A DNA stretch of 50,842 nucleotides, taken from IMG/VR virus record IMGVR_UViG_3300036770_007509, positions 1 through 50,842 of that record; one strand, given 5' to 3'. Positions 17,283-26,201 of this stretch are shown piece by piece. This stretch comes from a virus. Numbering within the stretch: the stretch's first letter is position 1; every line of letters starts with the position of its first letter. The notes beneath the pieces are model-generated. The model had not been told where the DNA came from. It saw only the letters and a program-made list of their open reading frames with translations, and ran no database searches. The position numbers and the translations under genes are program-made.

Positions 17283-18409
17283 TCGCTGTTGATAATCAAA
17301 ATTTCTGCCCGGCTCCGTGGCTGAGCCTGTATGTTGATCCCGATGGATCTGTGGACAACTGCTGTGTGGGCCGTAACAAAATCGGAAATATCAAAACCGA
17401 GGACATCAAAGACATAGTGTCAGGCGACAAAAATCGCGAAGTGCAACGACTCATGCTGGCCGATCAACCAGTGTCGGGCTGCTACTGGTGCAGGGATGGA
17501 AACAAACACAATCTGCAACAACACATGTTTAGAGTTTTTCCTGACCGCGAAGATCCATTGTACAATCAAGTCGGTAATTTCAGTCCACGCTATCTTGATC
17601 TACGCTGGAGCAACACCTGTAACTATGCCTGTGTGTATTGCGGTCCCATCTACAGCAGCCTACACGCTCAAGAGCAAAAAAAGCTGATAAACATCAAAAG
17701 AGACACTCGCAACAGTCTGCTTGATCATGTGCTGGAAAACATACGAGAGATCCGGCACATTTATCTCGCCGGCGGCGAACCCACCATGATGAAAGAAAAC
17801 GAAATAGTACTACAAGCTCTGTTGGACCATAATCCTGATGTAGAAATCATCACCAATACCAATCTCAGCGAAACCAAAAACAATCGCGTGTACGAACTGT
17901 TGATGCAGTTTCCAAAAAGTCGTTTCATGATCAGCGTTGATGACACCGATGACAGATACAACTACATCAGATGGCCCGGACACTGGCACACATTCACACA
18001 AAATCTCCAAGATCTTCGTGCTCGCAAACACAATGATTTCATAGCCTTCAATGTGGTAGTGATGAACATCAACGCGATTACCACCTGGGACTTGGTGGAT
18101 CGTTTGTTGAGCCAAGGACATGATGCTGTGGTCATCACTGTACAACTCTACAACAACGGTGTCGATCCTGGACCTTGGGACATCCGACACATGCCGGTCG
18201 CGTATCAAGAGCGTGTGCTGAAGAGAATGGATCAGGAGCGGTATCGCAAATGTAGAGGCTGGGACAACATACGCGATTACATAGCTCAACTCAAGACATC
18301 CGAGGATGCCAGCTCGTTGTGGCAACAACTGGATAGATTCGATCTCAAACACGGAGTTGACAGCCGGCAGATATTTCCGTTAATATATGAGTATCAGGAG
18401 AAATCATGA
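17279..18409 (+). CDS. Twitch-domain radical SAM protein
   Basis: A 376-residue protein with two Fe-S regions. The N-terminus CPAPWLSLYVDPDGSVDNCC plus GCYWCRDG forms a permuted twitch/SPASM-like Cys cluster. The core WSNTCNYACVYCGPIYSS (about residue 115) is the SAM-binding CX3CX2C motif, followed by IYLAGGEPTMM. 'Twitch domain radical SAM' proteins are recurrent in environmental phages; their substrate is unknown, with peptide or nucleotide modification possible. GTG start overlapping the preceding TGA. Second radical SAM gene of this operon. Confidence 0.8.
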   Translation: MIAVDNQNFCPAPWLSLYVDPDGSVDNCCVGRNKIGNIKTEDIKDIVSGDKNREVQRLMLADQPVSGCYWCRDGNKHNLQQHMFRVFPDREDPLYNQVGNFSPRYLDLRWSNTCNYACVYCGPIYSSLHAQEQKKLINIKRDTRNSLLDHVLENIREIRHIYLAGGEPTMMKENEIVLQALLDHNPDVEIITNTNLSETKNNRVYELLMQFPKSRFMISVDDTDDRYNYIRWPGHWHTFTQNLQDLRARKHNDFIAFNVVVMNINAITTWDLVDRLLSQGHDAVVITVQLYNNGVDPGPWDIRHMPVAYQERVLKRMDQERYRKCRGWDNIRDYIAQLKTSEDASSLWQQLDRFDLKHGVDSRQIFPLIYEYQEKS

Positions 18410-18849
18410 ACCAACAACAACGAATCACAGTAGAAAACATCAAGGCACGGGCTGATCGCAAGATCTGGGTGACATTCCGCAAAGAAGGCATGCATCGCTA
18501 TCCCGCGGCGGCCACTGATCCCGGTCTGGCCACGGGAGATGAATATGATGTCAGCTTCCTGGCCAATGCTCATCGACACATATTCCATTTCCGTGTGGCC
18601 ATAGATGTGTTCCACAATGATCGCGACATCGAATTCATCCAGTTCAAACGCTGGCTGGAAAATCTCTACAACACAAACGTGCTCGAACTGGACTTCAAAA
18701 GTTGTGAAATGATGGCAGACGATCTATATATACACATAGCAGATCGCTATCCCGATCGCACCGTGTGGATTGAAGTCAGCGAAGACGGTGAGAACGGCTG
18801 TGAGATCCGCTATGAAACACATCAACCCAACCTATCAATAAAAATCTAA
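18406..18849 (+). CDS. Conserved phage protein, unknown function
   Basis: A 147-residue protein with a highly ordered central part (FRKEGMHRYPAAATDP, AHRHIFHFRVAIDVFHNDRD, FIQFKRWLENLY) and FKSCEMMADDLYIHI. The His-rich HRHIFHF strand and the CEMMADDLY motif are shared by unassigned proteins of many T4-like environmental phages, and the fold resembles QueD/PTPS-like small alpha-beta proteins only loosely. Overlaps the radical SAM stop (ATGA) and precedes another small gene. Function unknown. Confidence 0.7.
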   Translation: MNQQQRITVENIKARADRKIWVTFRKEGMHRYPAAATDPGLATGDEYDVSFLANAHRHIFHFRVAIDVFHNDRDIEFIQFKRWLENLYNTNVLELDFKSCEMMADDLYIHIADRYPDRTVWIEVSEDGENGCEIRYETHQPNLSIKI

Positions 18850-18858
18850 GGAGGAATC

Positions 18859-19071
18859 ATGGGCCGGCCCCAGATCCGATCAAATCCCAAGACACAAGCA
18901 CTGTTTGACGATCTCGACGAATTTCTACGTTTCTGTCGAGAATTTGGATATCGTTATGACGAGCGAGAACTTTATAACTGGAAAAGCTATGCCTATCAAC
19001 AATTCAACAAGTTCTTGCAAGGAAAAACCGCCAAGGACATGTGGCTGATCGATAGCGCACGGAGGCGGTAG
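18859..19071 (+). CDS. Conserved small phage protein
   Basis: A 70-residue helical protein (MGRPQIRSNPKTQALFDDLDEF..., ending DSARRR) with many aromatic and charged residues (FCREFGYRYDERELYNWKSYAY). Preceded by AAGGAGGAATC, a strong ribosome site. Found beside radical SAM genes in similar phages. Function unknown. Last member of the operon that starts at the radical SAM/dpdA pair. Confidence 0.65.
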   Translation: MGRPQIRSNPKTQALFDDLDEFLRFCREFGYRYDERELYNWKSYAYQQFNKFLQGKTAKDMWLIDSARRR

Positions 19072-19962
19072 TTGATTCACATTTTTTTCGTGCCTGGTAT
19101 GCACGGAACTATGATTGAAATGGCCCTACTAGGCTGTACAAACATAGATAAAGATATAGAAGTTATTGTGAGTCCTGATGGGTCGTGCCACGAGTTTAAA
19201 AAACTCTCTCACATTACCGATGAAATAACTCTTGACCGAATGACATCAACCACAAATATTACTACTGTAATTTATCCATCGAGTGATCACAAACTTGATC
19301 AAATTTTAACACTTGTTGGCAATAAATCAATCAGTTGGGAATCTGACAGCAAAATACTGATTCATGCAAAGGACAGTAGATGGGCTGAAATAAACATGCT
19401 ATTCCAATATCATAAAATTAGTATAGGATTAGGAAAAACTCTTGATATTTTTGGAGGAAATATCAATGACATTGATATCAAAAACTGGAATCCGCAGTAT
19501 GATCATTACACTGATATGCAGCGATGGGAATATAGAGAATGGCTGAGCTTGTTTTATCCATTATGGATACAGGAATGGATTTTATCTCCCAGCCTTGTCA
19601 GTGATAATTTTTTATGTATTTCAAATCAAGATATAATTGAACATACTCAAAACACTTTAGAAACGATCATGGAATTTTGTGGACACCGACCTAAAACATC
19701 CATAACAGCTTTCTGCAAAGAATATAGAGCCAAGCAACAGTACATTTTGGATGAATACCACATGATCGAAGAGATTTTACAGTGTACACTTACACAACAA
19801 GATCGGAGCTGGGATCTATCCAAATTAAGCATAGTTGGAGAAGCTATTCTACAATCCAAATTTCGAGAGCTGGGATACGAATGGCGTTGTCACGATCTCG
19901 ATATATTGCCAACAACCAGTGTTGGTTTTGATAAAATTATTTTTGTACAGGAACAAAACTAA
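19072..19962 (+). CDS. Unrecognised AT-rich gene, 296 residues
   Basis: TTG start at 19072 with GGAGG six bases upstream, immediately after the previous stop. The protein starts MIHIFFVPGMHGTMIEMALLGC, reminiscent of nucleotide-binding or sulfotransferase-like entry strands (FFVPGMHGT), but the rest does not match a family I know. It is clearly richer in A/T and in Ile/Lys/Asn codons than the flanking genes, which suggests recent acquisition. It precedes the glycosyltransferase cluster and may take part in surface-sugar work; this is inference from position. Confidence 0.6.
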   Translation: MIHIFFVPGMHGTMIEMALLGCTNIDKDIEVIVSPDGSCHEFKKLSHITDEITLDRMTSTTNITTVIYPSSDHKLDQILTLVGNKSISWESDSKILIHAKDSRWAEINMLFQYHKISIGLGKTLDIFGGNINDIDIKNWNPQYDHYTDMQRWEYREWLSLFYPLWIQEWILSPSLVSDNFLCISNQDIIEHTQNTLETIMEFCGHRPKTSITAFCKEYRAKQQYILDEYHMIEEILQCTLTQQDRSWDLSKLSIVGEAILQSKFRELGYEWRCHDLDILPTTSVGFDKIIFVQEQN

Positions 19963-19963
19963 T

Positions 19964-21181
19964 ATGAAGAAACTATTCTACATGGGGCTCGAAAGCTATG
20001 AGTCACGCTACACCCTACAGCTCACAGAGTGGAATCGGCGTGTGTTTGAACGTCGGCGACTCGCAGTTACATATGTGCCCGGTGTAAATCTGGACAACAG
20101 CCAAAAAATATCTGTGGGTCAGGTTCTTGACGCACACGGTCGCAGTTATTTTGCCATGAGCCAGATGATGAATCTAGTGCAGCTGATGCAGCAAGGGGCA
20201 GTCACTGCGGAAGATGTTGTGTACTTTGAAGACATGTTCCAACCTGGCATCGAGAGCCTGCCCTACATCATGGATCAAATTCCACCGGATCAACGCCCAC
20301 GTGTGTTTGTGCGCTGTCTTGCACAGAGCATCGATCCCGACGATTTTGTGCATGTGTGGGACATGGCACGGTGGATGGGCCTGTATGAAAAAATGGTGTG
20401 TGAGCTGGTGCGAAAATCAGGCGGTGCTGTGCTGGCCACCAACGAAGAGATGGTGGCACACATGAAAATTGCTGGCTGGGACTGTGACATCTACAACATT
20501 TCAGGACTTGCGTTCGGCAAGGAGGAAGTGCAGGAACGCATCGGTGGTGCAGACCAAATTCGGCCGTTTGATCAGCGGCGCATGAGAGTGGTGTTTGCTG
20601 CCAGATGGGATCAAGAAAAGCAACCGGATTTCTTCATGGATCTCGTGGAGATGTATCGCAACCAGGGCCGTCATAAGAACGTAGAGTTTGCGATACTGCA
20701 GGGAGGACCCCTGCGTTCGAACCGGCCAGAATATGTGGATCAGGCCCGAGACCTGGCCAACGTTGGTGCACTCACCATCTATGAGAATCTCACAAAAAAT
20801 GATTACTATGCTCTGCTAAATGACAGTCGCGTGCTGTTTAATTGCGCCCTTCAAGATTGGGTTTCCAACACAGTGAGTGAGGCAGATGCTCTCGGCTGCA
20901 ATGTTCTATACCCTGCTTATCGCAGTTTCCCTGAGACTTTTAGTGATGATCCTAACCGTCTCTACGTTCCTTGGAGCATAGACGATGCATTCCACAAGCT
21001 GGAAAATCTCTTGATGGAGCCGCATCACAATCAAGGCTTGATATCGGACTGGACCAACGGCACCGTTGATCGTGTCGTGGACATCATGACAGGGCAAGGA
21101 GGTCAGTGGTTGAGGACCGGTGCTCGCTATCGAGATCATGTTGCACACGAAAAATATCAAGTCGTTAAAATCGAGGATTGA
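19964..21181 (+). CDS. GT-B fold glycosyltransferase
   Basis: A 405-residue protein. The C-terminal half has the GT-B donor-site pattern: VVFAARWDQEKQPDFFMDLVE, FAILQGGPLRSN, YYALLNDSRVLFNCALQDWVSNTVSEADALGC. The first segment corresponds to the typical 'R-E-K-x-p' region and the last to the E-rich family 4-like nucleotide-sugar site. It would transfer a sugar to a glycan or protein. ATG at 19964 lies two bases after the previous stop. Followed by a GalE-like gene, giving a sugar-making and sugar-transferring pair. Confidence 0.75.
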   Translation: MKKLFYMGLESYESRYTLQLTEWNRRVFERRRLAVTYVPGVNLDNSQKISVGQVLDAHGRSYFAMSQMMNLVQLMQQGAVTAEDVVYFEDMFQPGIESLPYIMDQIPPDQRPRVFVRCLAQSIDPDDFVHVWDMARWMGLYEKMVCELVRKSGGAVLATNEEMVAHMKIAGWDCDIYNISGLAFGKEEVQERIGGADQIRPFDQRRMRVVFAARWDQEKQPDFFMDLVEMYRNQGRHKNVEFAILQGGPLRSNRPEYVDQARDLANVGALTIYENLTKNDYYALLNDSRVLFNCALQDWVSNTVSEADALGCNVLYPAYRSFPETFSDDPNRLYVPWSIDDAFHKLENLLMEPHHNQGLISDWTNGTVDRVVDIMTGQGGQWLRTGARYRDHVAHEKYQVVKIED

Positions 21182-21182
21182 T

Positions 21183-22157
21183 GTGTCTAAAACCAAAGAA
21201 ACTGTGTTGTCAAATTCGGTAGCTGTCACAGGTGCTGCCGGCTTCATTGGTGGTCAAACCATGATAGCACTCCGAGCTGCCGGCTACAAGGTGTTGGGCA
21301 TTGACAAGGCTAGATTGCCTGCCAATCTCAAAGACTATGCTGACTACTTCATGCAGGAAGATTATGCCAGCAGCTATGCCTTGGATGCCATCTACCGGCA
21401 TCAACCCTTGGCCATCATACACTGCGGCGGAACCAGCCTGGTTGGCCCCAGCATGAAAGACCCTGCCGGTTATTATCACAACAACTTTGTCAAGACCAAG
21501 ACTCTCTTGGATCACGTCGTGAAGCAACGTCTCAAGAGCAAGATCATTTTTTCCAGCTCAGCTGCTGTGTACGGTGAACCTGATCATGTGCCGTGTGCAG
21601 AATCAGACGTGCCGGCGCCGGTGAGCCCTTACGGTGACAGCAAATTCATGATTGAAATGATGCTGCGCAGCTATGGTCGAGCCTATGGTCTCAGCTGGAA
21701 CGCGTTCCGTTATTTCAACGTGTGCGGTGCCGATCCCAAGGCACAACACGGACAGCGGGATGGCGCCACACACATCATAGCCCGGATATTAGAGAGCATC
21801 CGGGACGGTCGGGAATTTGTTCTCAACGGCGACGACTACGACACCGAGGATGGCTCGTGTATAAGAGATTATGTGCATGTGGCCGATGTGGCCGCAGTGC
21901 ATGTACGGGCACTCAACACAGACTTTGTGAACGGTGTCTACAATGTTGGCATCAATCAAGGCATCAGCAATCGTGAGATAATGGATGCTACCGAACGTAT
22001 CACTGGTCAGAAACTCAAGATCACTGTGGGTCCCAGACGCCCCGGTGATCCTGCACGGCTCCAAGCCGATGCTGGACAACTAGAAGCGCAAGGATGGCAG
22101 GCACAGCATGGTCTTGATGACATGGTCACGCATGCCTGGAAATGGTATGTTCGATAA
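21183..22157 (+). CDS. galE: NAD-dependent sugar epimerase (GalE-like)
   Basis: A 324-residue extended short-chain dehydrogenase. GAAGFIGGQT (glycine-rich NAD site), SSSAAVYGEP, YGDSKFMIE (catalytic Tyr and Lys) and RYFNVCGADP fit UDP-glucose 4-epimerase and relatives. It interconverts UDP-hexoses for glycan synthesis. GTG at 21183 begins one base after the glycosyltransferase stop. The exact substrate cannot be told from sequence; GalE itself is the nearest pattern. Confidence 0.85.
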   Translation: MSKTKETVLSNSVAVTGAAGFIGGQTMIALRAAGYKVLGIDKARLPANLKDYADYFMQEDYASSYALDAIYRHQPLAIIHCGGTSLVGPSMKDPAGYYHNNFVKTKTLLDHVVKQRLKSKIIFSSSAAVYGEPDHVPCAESDVPAPVSPYGDSKFMIEMMLRSYGRAYGLSWNAFRYFNVCGADPKAQHGQRDGATHIIARILESIRDGREFVLNGDDYDTEDGSCIRDYVHVADVAAVHVRALNTDFVNGVYNVGINQGISNREIMDATERITGQKLKITVGPRRPGDPARLQADAGQLEAQGWQAQHGLDDMVTHAWKWYVR

Positions 22158-22731
22158 GATACTAGAATTCGAACGGGCTCTGGCGGCATATACTGGAGCA
22201 CGCTATGCTGTGATGACCGATTGTTGTACACATGCCATCGAGCTTTGTCTAAGACACGATCGAATAGCAGCCACACGTTTCACTGCCTTCACTTATCTGA
22301 GCATACCAATGACCATGCACAAACTGGGCATCGAGTACGAGCTCATCGATGAAGATTGGCAAGGCGAATATGCTTTCCATGGCACACGTATCTGGGATTC
22401 TGCGCGCAGACTGGAACCAAACATGTATCGGCCAGGACAACTGCAGTGTTTGAGCTTTGGTTTTTCAAAACCCATGGCCACATCAACTGGCCGCGGTGGA
22501 GCAGTTTTGCTGGACGATGTGCTGACTTATCAGTGCTTGCTGAAGATGAGATACGATGGGCGCGATCTCGAGATATCTCCTTGGCAGTCGCAGCGAGAGT
22601 TCGTGCTGGGCTATCATTATCGCCCAACCATCGAAGAAGCACAATCAGCCATGGATGCCTTGATCAGAGTTCAACCCCAAAGCCAAAAAGTAGCCTATCC
22701 AGATTGCCGCAAAATCACCATCAGAAGTTGA
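22147..22731 (+). CDS. Miniature DegT/DnrJ-like aminotransferase homologue
   Basis: A 194-residue protein with parts of the DegT/DnrJ/EryC1/StrS sugar aminotransferase fold: MTDCCTHAIELCLR (cofactor phosphate loop), WDSARRLEP (Asp of the PLP ring) and SFGFSKPMATSTGRGG (the PLP Lys region). Ordinary members have about 370 residues, so the small C-terminal domain and part of the large one are absent. Short forms like this recur in T4-like phages, so it is probably a stable lineage and not simple decay. It overlaps galE. Activity uncertain. Confidence 0.7.
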   Translation: MFDKILEFERALAAYTGARYAVMTDCCTHAIELCLRHDRIAATRFTAFTYLSIPMTMHKLGIEYELIDEDWQGEYAFHGTRIWDSARRLEPNMYRPGQLQCLSFGFSKPMATSTGRGGAVLLDDVLTYQCLLKMRYDGRDLEISPWQSQREFVLGYHYRPTIEEAQSAMDALIRVQPQSQKVAYPDCRKITIRS

Positions 22732-22756
22732 CTTTGACCTAAATATCAGCTACAAT
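22728..22756 (+). promoter_or_regulatory. Sigma70-type promoter for folE
   Basis: TTGACT (22728-22733), 17 bases, TACAAT (22751-22756). A CCTAAATA box overlaps the spacer. The transcript would lead to the ribosome site CGGAG and ATG at 22799. Confidence 0.7.
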
Positions 22757-22798
22757 CAACACATGGTGATCCACCACCCTTAACTCGGAGAACAATTG

Positions 22799-23497
22799 AT
22801 GCAAAAGGGCAAATACCTCAGCGACATCTTGCGCAAGCGCATGCAAGATGACGGAAAAAGATTCTGGGCTGGAGACAACATCTCGGACTATGTGCGTGAC
22901 ACAGACATACCGTTCCTGATTGATGAAGCCACTGAAGCATTCGAGCTGATGCTGGATCGGCTCTTGATCGACAGAGAGACTGACCCCAACAGTAAAGGCA
23001 CAGCACGCAGGCTGGCCAAGATGTACTACAACGAGATCATGGCAGGTAGGTATGACTCTGCTCCAGATTGCACAGCTTTTCCAAACAACTCGGAGGATCG
23101 CTACGAAGGTATGTTGGTGGTGCGCAGTGAGATTAGATCGATGTGCAGCCACCATCATCAACCTGTGGTAGGTGTGGCCTACATCGGTATCTTGGCAGCA
23201 GAAAAATTGATAGGACTCAGCAAGTATACTCGTATCGCACAGTGGTGTGCTCGTAGAGGCACCTTGCAGGAAGAGCTTTGCAATGATATCGCCAGAGAGA
23301 TCATGCGAGCCACAGATTCCAAAGATGTTGGTGTGTATATCCAGGCCACGCACGGTTGCTGTGAAAATCGCGGCATCATGGCACACAGCTCACTCACACA
23401 GACCACAGTGTTGCACGGTGCTTTCCGGACGGATCCTGCTGTGAAAAAAGAGTTTACTGATAATATCAAGCTACAGCAAGATTTCGCTCCAAGGTAA
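22799..23497 (+). CDS. folE: GTP cyclohydrolase I
   Basis: A 232-residue enzyme, with SMCSHHHQPVVGVAYIGI (zinc Cys/His pair) and HGCCENRGIMAHSSLTQT (second zinc Cys and GTP-binding region). It converts GTP to dihydroneopterin triphosphate, the first step of both folate and 7-deazaguanine synthesis. Here, with QueD, QueE and DpdA, the 7-deazaguanine route is the likely use. ATG at 22799 follows CGGAG by 8 bases; TTG at 22796 is less likely. Own promoter upstream. Confidence 0.92.
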   Translation: MQKGKYLSDILRKRMQDDGKRFWAGDNISDYVRDTDIPFLIDEATEAFELMLDRLLIDRETDPNSKGTARRLAKMYYNEIMAGRYDSAPDCTAFPNNSEDRYEGMLVVRSEIRSMCSHHHQPVVGVAYIGILAAEKLIGLSKYTRIAQWCARRGTLQEELCNDIAREIMRATDSKDVGVYIQATHGCCENRGIMAHSSLTQTTVLHGAFRTDPAVKKEFTDNIKLQQDFAPR

Positions 23498-23517
23498 GTG
23501 ATAGTTAAACCGTTGGA

Positions 23518-23546
23518 TTGACCAATTAATCATGTTTGTGTAAAAT
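23518..23546 (+). promoter_or_regulatory. Sigma70-type promoter for the FG-GAP lipoprotein gene
   Basis: TTGACC (23518-23523), 17 bases, TAAAAT (23541-23546), with TG immediately before the -10. The GTG start at 23579 follows with CAGGAG. The TTGACCA -35 recurs at 37090, 48095 and 50456. Confidence 0.7.
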
Positions 23547-23578
23547 CAAGACTCAATTATCAAACCCAGGAGAAATCT

Positions 23579-25153
23579 GTGCTGGAGCCATCATTACAAA
23601 GCATACTGATATCATTTGATGCAGTTGACGATCAGATCAAAATCGACCATCTTGCTATAACTTCGCAAAAATCAGAAAAACCAAAAGGTACCAGCGGGCC
23701 GTTTTCTAATCTATCAATCGGTACTGTAGCGTTGCCGGCATTGTTGGCGGCCTGCGGTGGCGGTAACAACGTGCCGGTGTCCCAAGACATCGATTTTGTC
23801 AATCAGCTACAAGGTCCGGCATACATCAATGAATCACTGAGTAAATCCTATGCCTGGGGTAGATTGGTGGGCAATGTCTACGGTGATGTCGACCATGACG
23901 GGGACATTGATATAATCACCTTTCCCAGCAACTATACCACACCGGTGCCGATCCCGGCCATCGTCTGGATCAATCAAAATGGACGATTCGTTCCCAATGA
24001 TCAAGCCATCAATGCGGCTCGTGATTTCCAGTATGTCAGAGACAGCATCGCTGGTGATTTCAACAATGACGGCCGCATGGATTTCATGCTGGTCGATCAA
24101 GGATGGGAATTGAACAATCGAAACACTGCCTATTTCAAGGGAGCAGCACCAATATTGTTGGAAGCCAGCGACTACGGATTGACCTGGAAAGACAGCTCGC
24201 AATGGTTGGACACCCAGGGCCGAACCATTGATGCTTTCCATCACGTCGGGGCTGCCAGCGATTTTGATCAGGACGGTGATTTAGATATCGTGATAGCTTC
24301 GTTCAATGGTGGTCTGCGTCTTTTTGTCAATGATGGTGATGGTACTTTTACATGGCGCAAAGAGCTGATAGACTCGGCATGGAGCAATCAAGACCCAACG
24401 TACCCGGCCAGCGGAGCAGGTTGGGTGAAATCAGCAACCACGGGCTCGATGGCTATCGTGGCCGGACAATTTAGATGGTGGACACAATCCGACAACATCG
24501 GAGGTCCTGCAGTGCTGCAGTTCATCGATGGCAAATTCACAGAAACTCAGCGATTGGAACGTCCTTTTGCAGATGGCATAGGCAGGAACTATGGAGCTGT
24601 TGACAGCTACAATGTTGATGTCAACGGTGATGGTTTTGAAGATATCGTGATGCTGTGGGAAACCGAAAACACCAACGGCATCGACGATGGCATCAGTGAT
24701 CTTTCAGGTCGCCCCGGTGAAAATCGCTATCAAGATTGGAGCAATGCATTGTTCACTGTTTATCAACAGCAAAAGGACGGTTCTTTCGTGTTGACCAGCA
24801 CCCAGAGTACCAATGGCAAAGGGGGCGCCAGCCAATTATATCTCAAAGATCTGGACCAAGACGGAGACATAGATTTTTGGCAGAACAGTTTTGGTGTGCA
24901 TCCAGCTCGGGCCAATGAAATGATTTGGCTTAACAATGGCACCGGATATTTTGCCAATCCTGCCCCATTTGTTTTGTCTGGTCAAAATTTTCCCGAATGG
25001 TATCTGGGACAACCGATTTTCCTAGATGCCAACACAGACGGGCGAGTTGACATGGTTCTCTTGGACACTATCTATAGCAAGGATTCCAGTTTCAGTATAG
25101 GCGAACAGATATCCACTTGGATAAATCAATCAAATTTGGAGGTTTGGCCTTGA
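23579..25153 (+). CDS. FG-GAP/VCBS repeat lipoprotein
   Basis: A 524-residue protein. A hydrophobic stretch ends in the lipobox LAAC (Cys59) followed by GGGN, typical of outer-membrane or periplasmic lipoproteins, though the N-region before it is unusually long. The rest has six calcium-binding DxDxDGDxD-type repeats (for example DVDHDGDIDII and DFDQDGDLDIV), as in FG-GAP/integrin-like beta-propellers. These repeats bind calcium and mediate surface adhesion. GTG start with CAGGAG. Such a bacterial-style surface protein on a phage is unexpected: it might change host surface properties or superinfection. The start could be downstream (the lipobox argues for a later start). Confidence 0.8.
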   Translation: MLEPSLQSILISFDAVDDQIKIDHLAITSQKSEKPKGTSGPFSNLSIGTVALPALLAACGGGNNVPVSQDIDFVNQLQGPAYINESLSKSYAWGRLVGNVYGDVDHDGDIDIITFPSNYTTPVPIPAIVWINQNGRFVPNDQAINAARDFQYVRDSIAGDFNNDGRMDFMLVDQGWELNNRNTAYFKGAAPILLEASDYGLTWKDSSQWLDTQGRTIDAFHHVGAASDFDQDGDLDIVIASFNGGLRLFVNDGDGTFTWRKELIDSAWSNQDPTYPASGAGWVKSATTGSMAIVAGQFRWWTQSDNIGGPAVLQFIDGKFTETQRLERPFADGIGRNYGAVDSYNVDVNGDGFEDIVMLWETENTNGIDDGISDLSGRPGENRYQDWSNALFTVYQQQKDGSFVLTSTQSTNGKGGASQLYLKDLDQDGDIDFWQNSFGVHPARANEMIWLNNGTGYFANPAPFVLSGQNFPEWYLGQPIFLDANTDGRVDMVLLDTIYSKDSSFSIGEQISTWINQSNLEVWP

Positions 25154-25533
25154 AATTATCTGATGCTCAACAGAAAAACATAGCACCCTGGGATGATCTG
25201 GTCTGGAACAACGATCATGTCACTGTGTTCCGAGATCGTTATCCTGTCACGCCCGGACACATGCTGTTTGTGCCCAACTCTGATGAACCTTGCATGATTC
25301 ATCTGGCCATGACAGAAGCTCAATTAGAAGGCGACCGCTTGGTCGACAGCGGTGACTGCGATGGGTACAACATCGGATTCAACCAGGGTAAATCAGCCGG
25401 ACAGACCGTGATGTATCCACACATACATCTCATACCGCGACGTTCGGGCGATTGCTCGGACCCCACAGGTGGCGTGCGTGGAGTGATACCTGACCGACAA
25501 AATTACAAAACCAACACATATCAACAACCATAA
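25150..25533 (+). CDS. HIT-family hydrolase
   Basis: A 127-residue protein with the histidine triad VMYPHIHLIPRR near residue 100 (H-x-H-x-h) and a preceding NIGFNQGKSAGQT that matches the HIT phosphate site. HIT proteins hydrolyse or transfer nucleotidyl groups, such as adenosine-5'-phosphoramidate or dinucleotide polyphosphates. TTG start at 25150 with GGAGG before it; overlaps the lipoprotein stop. Possible role: nucleotide or NAD-related clean-up. Substrate unknown. Confidence 0.85.
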   Translation: MKLSDAQQKNIAPWDDLVWNNDHVTVFRDRYPVTPGHMLFVPNSDEPCMIHLAMTEAQLEGDRLVDSGDCDGYNIGFNQGKSAGQTVMYPHIHLIPRRSGDCSDPTGGVRGVIPDRQNYKTNTYQQP

Positions 25534-25614
25534 GTATGGATTCTTAGTGGACTCTTCTGACATTCATCCCACTTTAAAAATTCTGCATGTCATCTTTCTA
25601 TAGGAAAAATTGAG

Positions 25615-26196
25615 ATGGCAAAATATCTTTCAACAAAAACATACGGCAATGACCGCGGATTTTCTTGCTGTTTCCGTCAATGGCCCAGCACGCACAGCCA
25701 TTGCAGTCTGCTTCATGGATACAGTATCGGTATCCGATTGACATTCGAAAGCGAGACACTGGATGACCGTAACTGGGTCATGGATTTTGGCGGTCTCAAA
25801 GCATTCAAGGCCTGGGCCGAACACATGTTTGATCACACCATGTTGGTGGCCCAAGACGACCCATTTCTATACGAATTCCAACGACTCAGTCATCTTGGCC
25901 ATTCGGTGGCATCGGGCACAGGATCTATCACAGATGTGGCACCCAATGAACGCGGCGCTGTGTGTGATCTACGCATAGTAGAAGCTGTGGGCTGTGAAAA
26001 ATTTGCCGAATTGGCCTATCACAAGATGCAGGAGATGCTGGATGCCTGGCAATCTGGCACAGCTTGGTGCTTCACCGACACGCGTGGTGGCCGGCATAGT
26101 TTTGATGCCAGGTATCCCGTAGGACAAGGTGTGAGACTCCAATCTGTGGAAGTTTTCGAACATCTTGGAAATTCTGCTATCTATCAAGGAATCTAA
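25615..26196 (+). CDS. queD: 6-carboxytetrahydropterin synthase (QueD-like)
   Basis: A 193-residue member of the QueD/PTPS family. The zinc region is CFRQWPSTHSHCSLLHGY, the family's Cys and His pair in a form seen in phages, with HGY in place of HGH; VMDFGGLK and FDHTMLV are the fold's signature strands. It converts dihydroneopterin triphosphate to 6-carboxytetrahydropterin, the second 7-deazaguanine step after FolE. A gap of 81 bases (25534-25614) precedes it with no strong promoter. Catalytic Cys and the late His/Asp/Glu residues appear present (SITDVAP, VEAVGCEKFAE). Confidence 0.88.
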   Translation: MAKYLSTKTYGNDRGFSCCFRQWPSTHSHCSLLHGYSIGIRLTFESETLDDRNWVMDFGGLKAFKAWAEHMFDHTMLVAQDDPFLYEFQRLSHLGHSVASGTGSITDVAPNERGAVCDLRIVEAVGCEKFAELAYHKMQEMLDAWQSGTAWCFTDTRGGRHSFDARYPVGQGVRLQSVEVFEHLGNSAIYQGI

Positions 26197-26201
26197 CAGT
26201 T

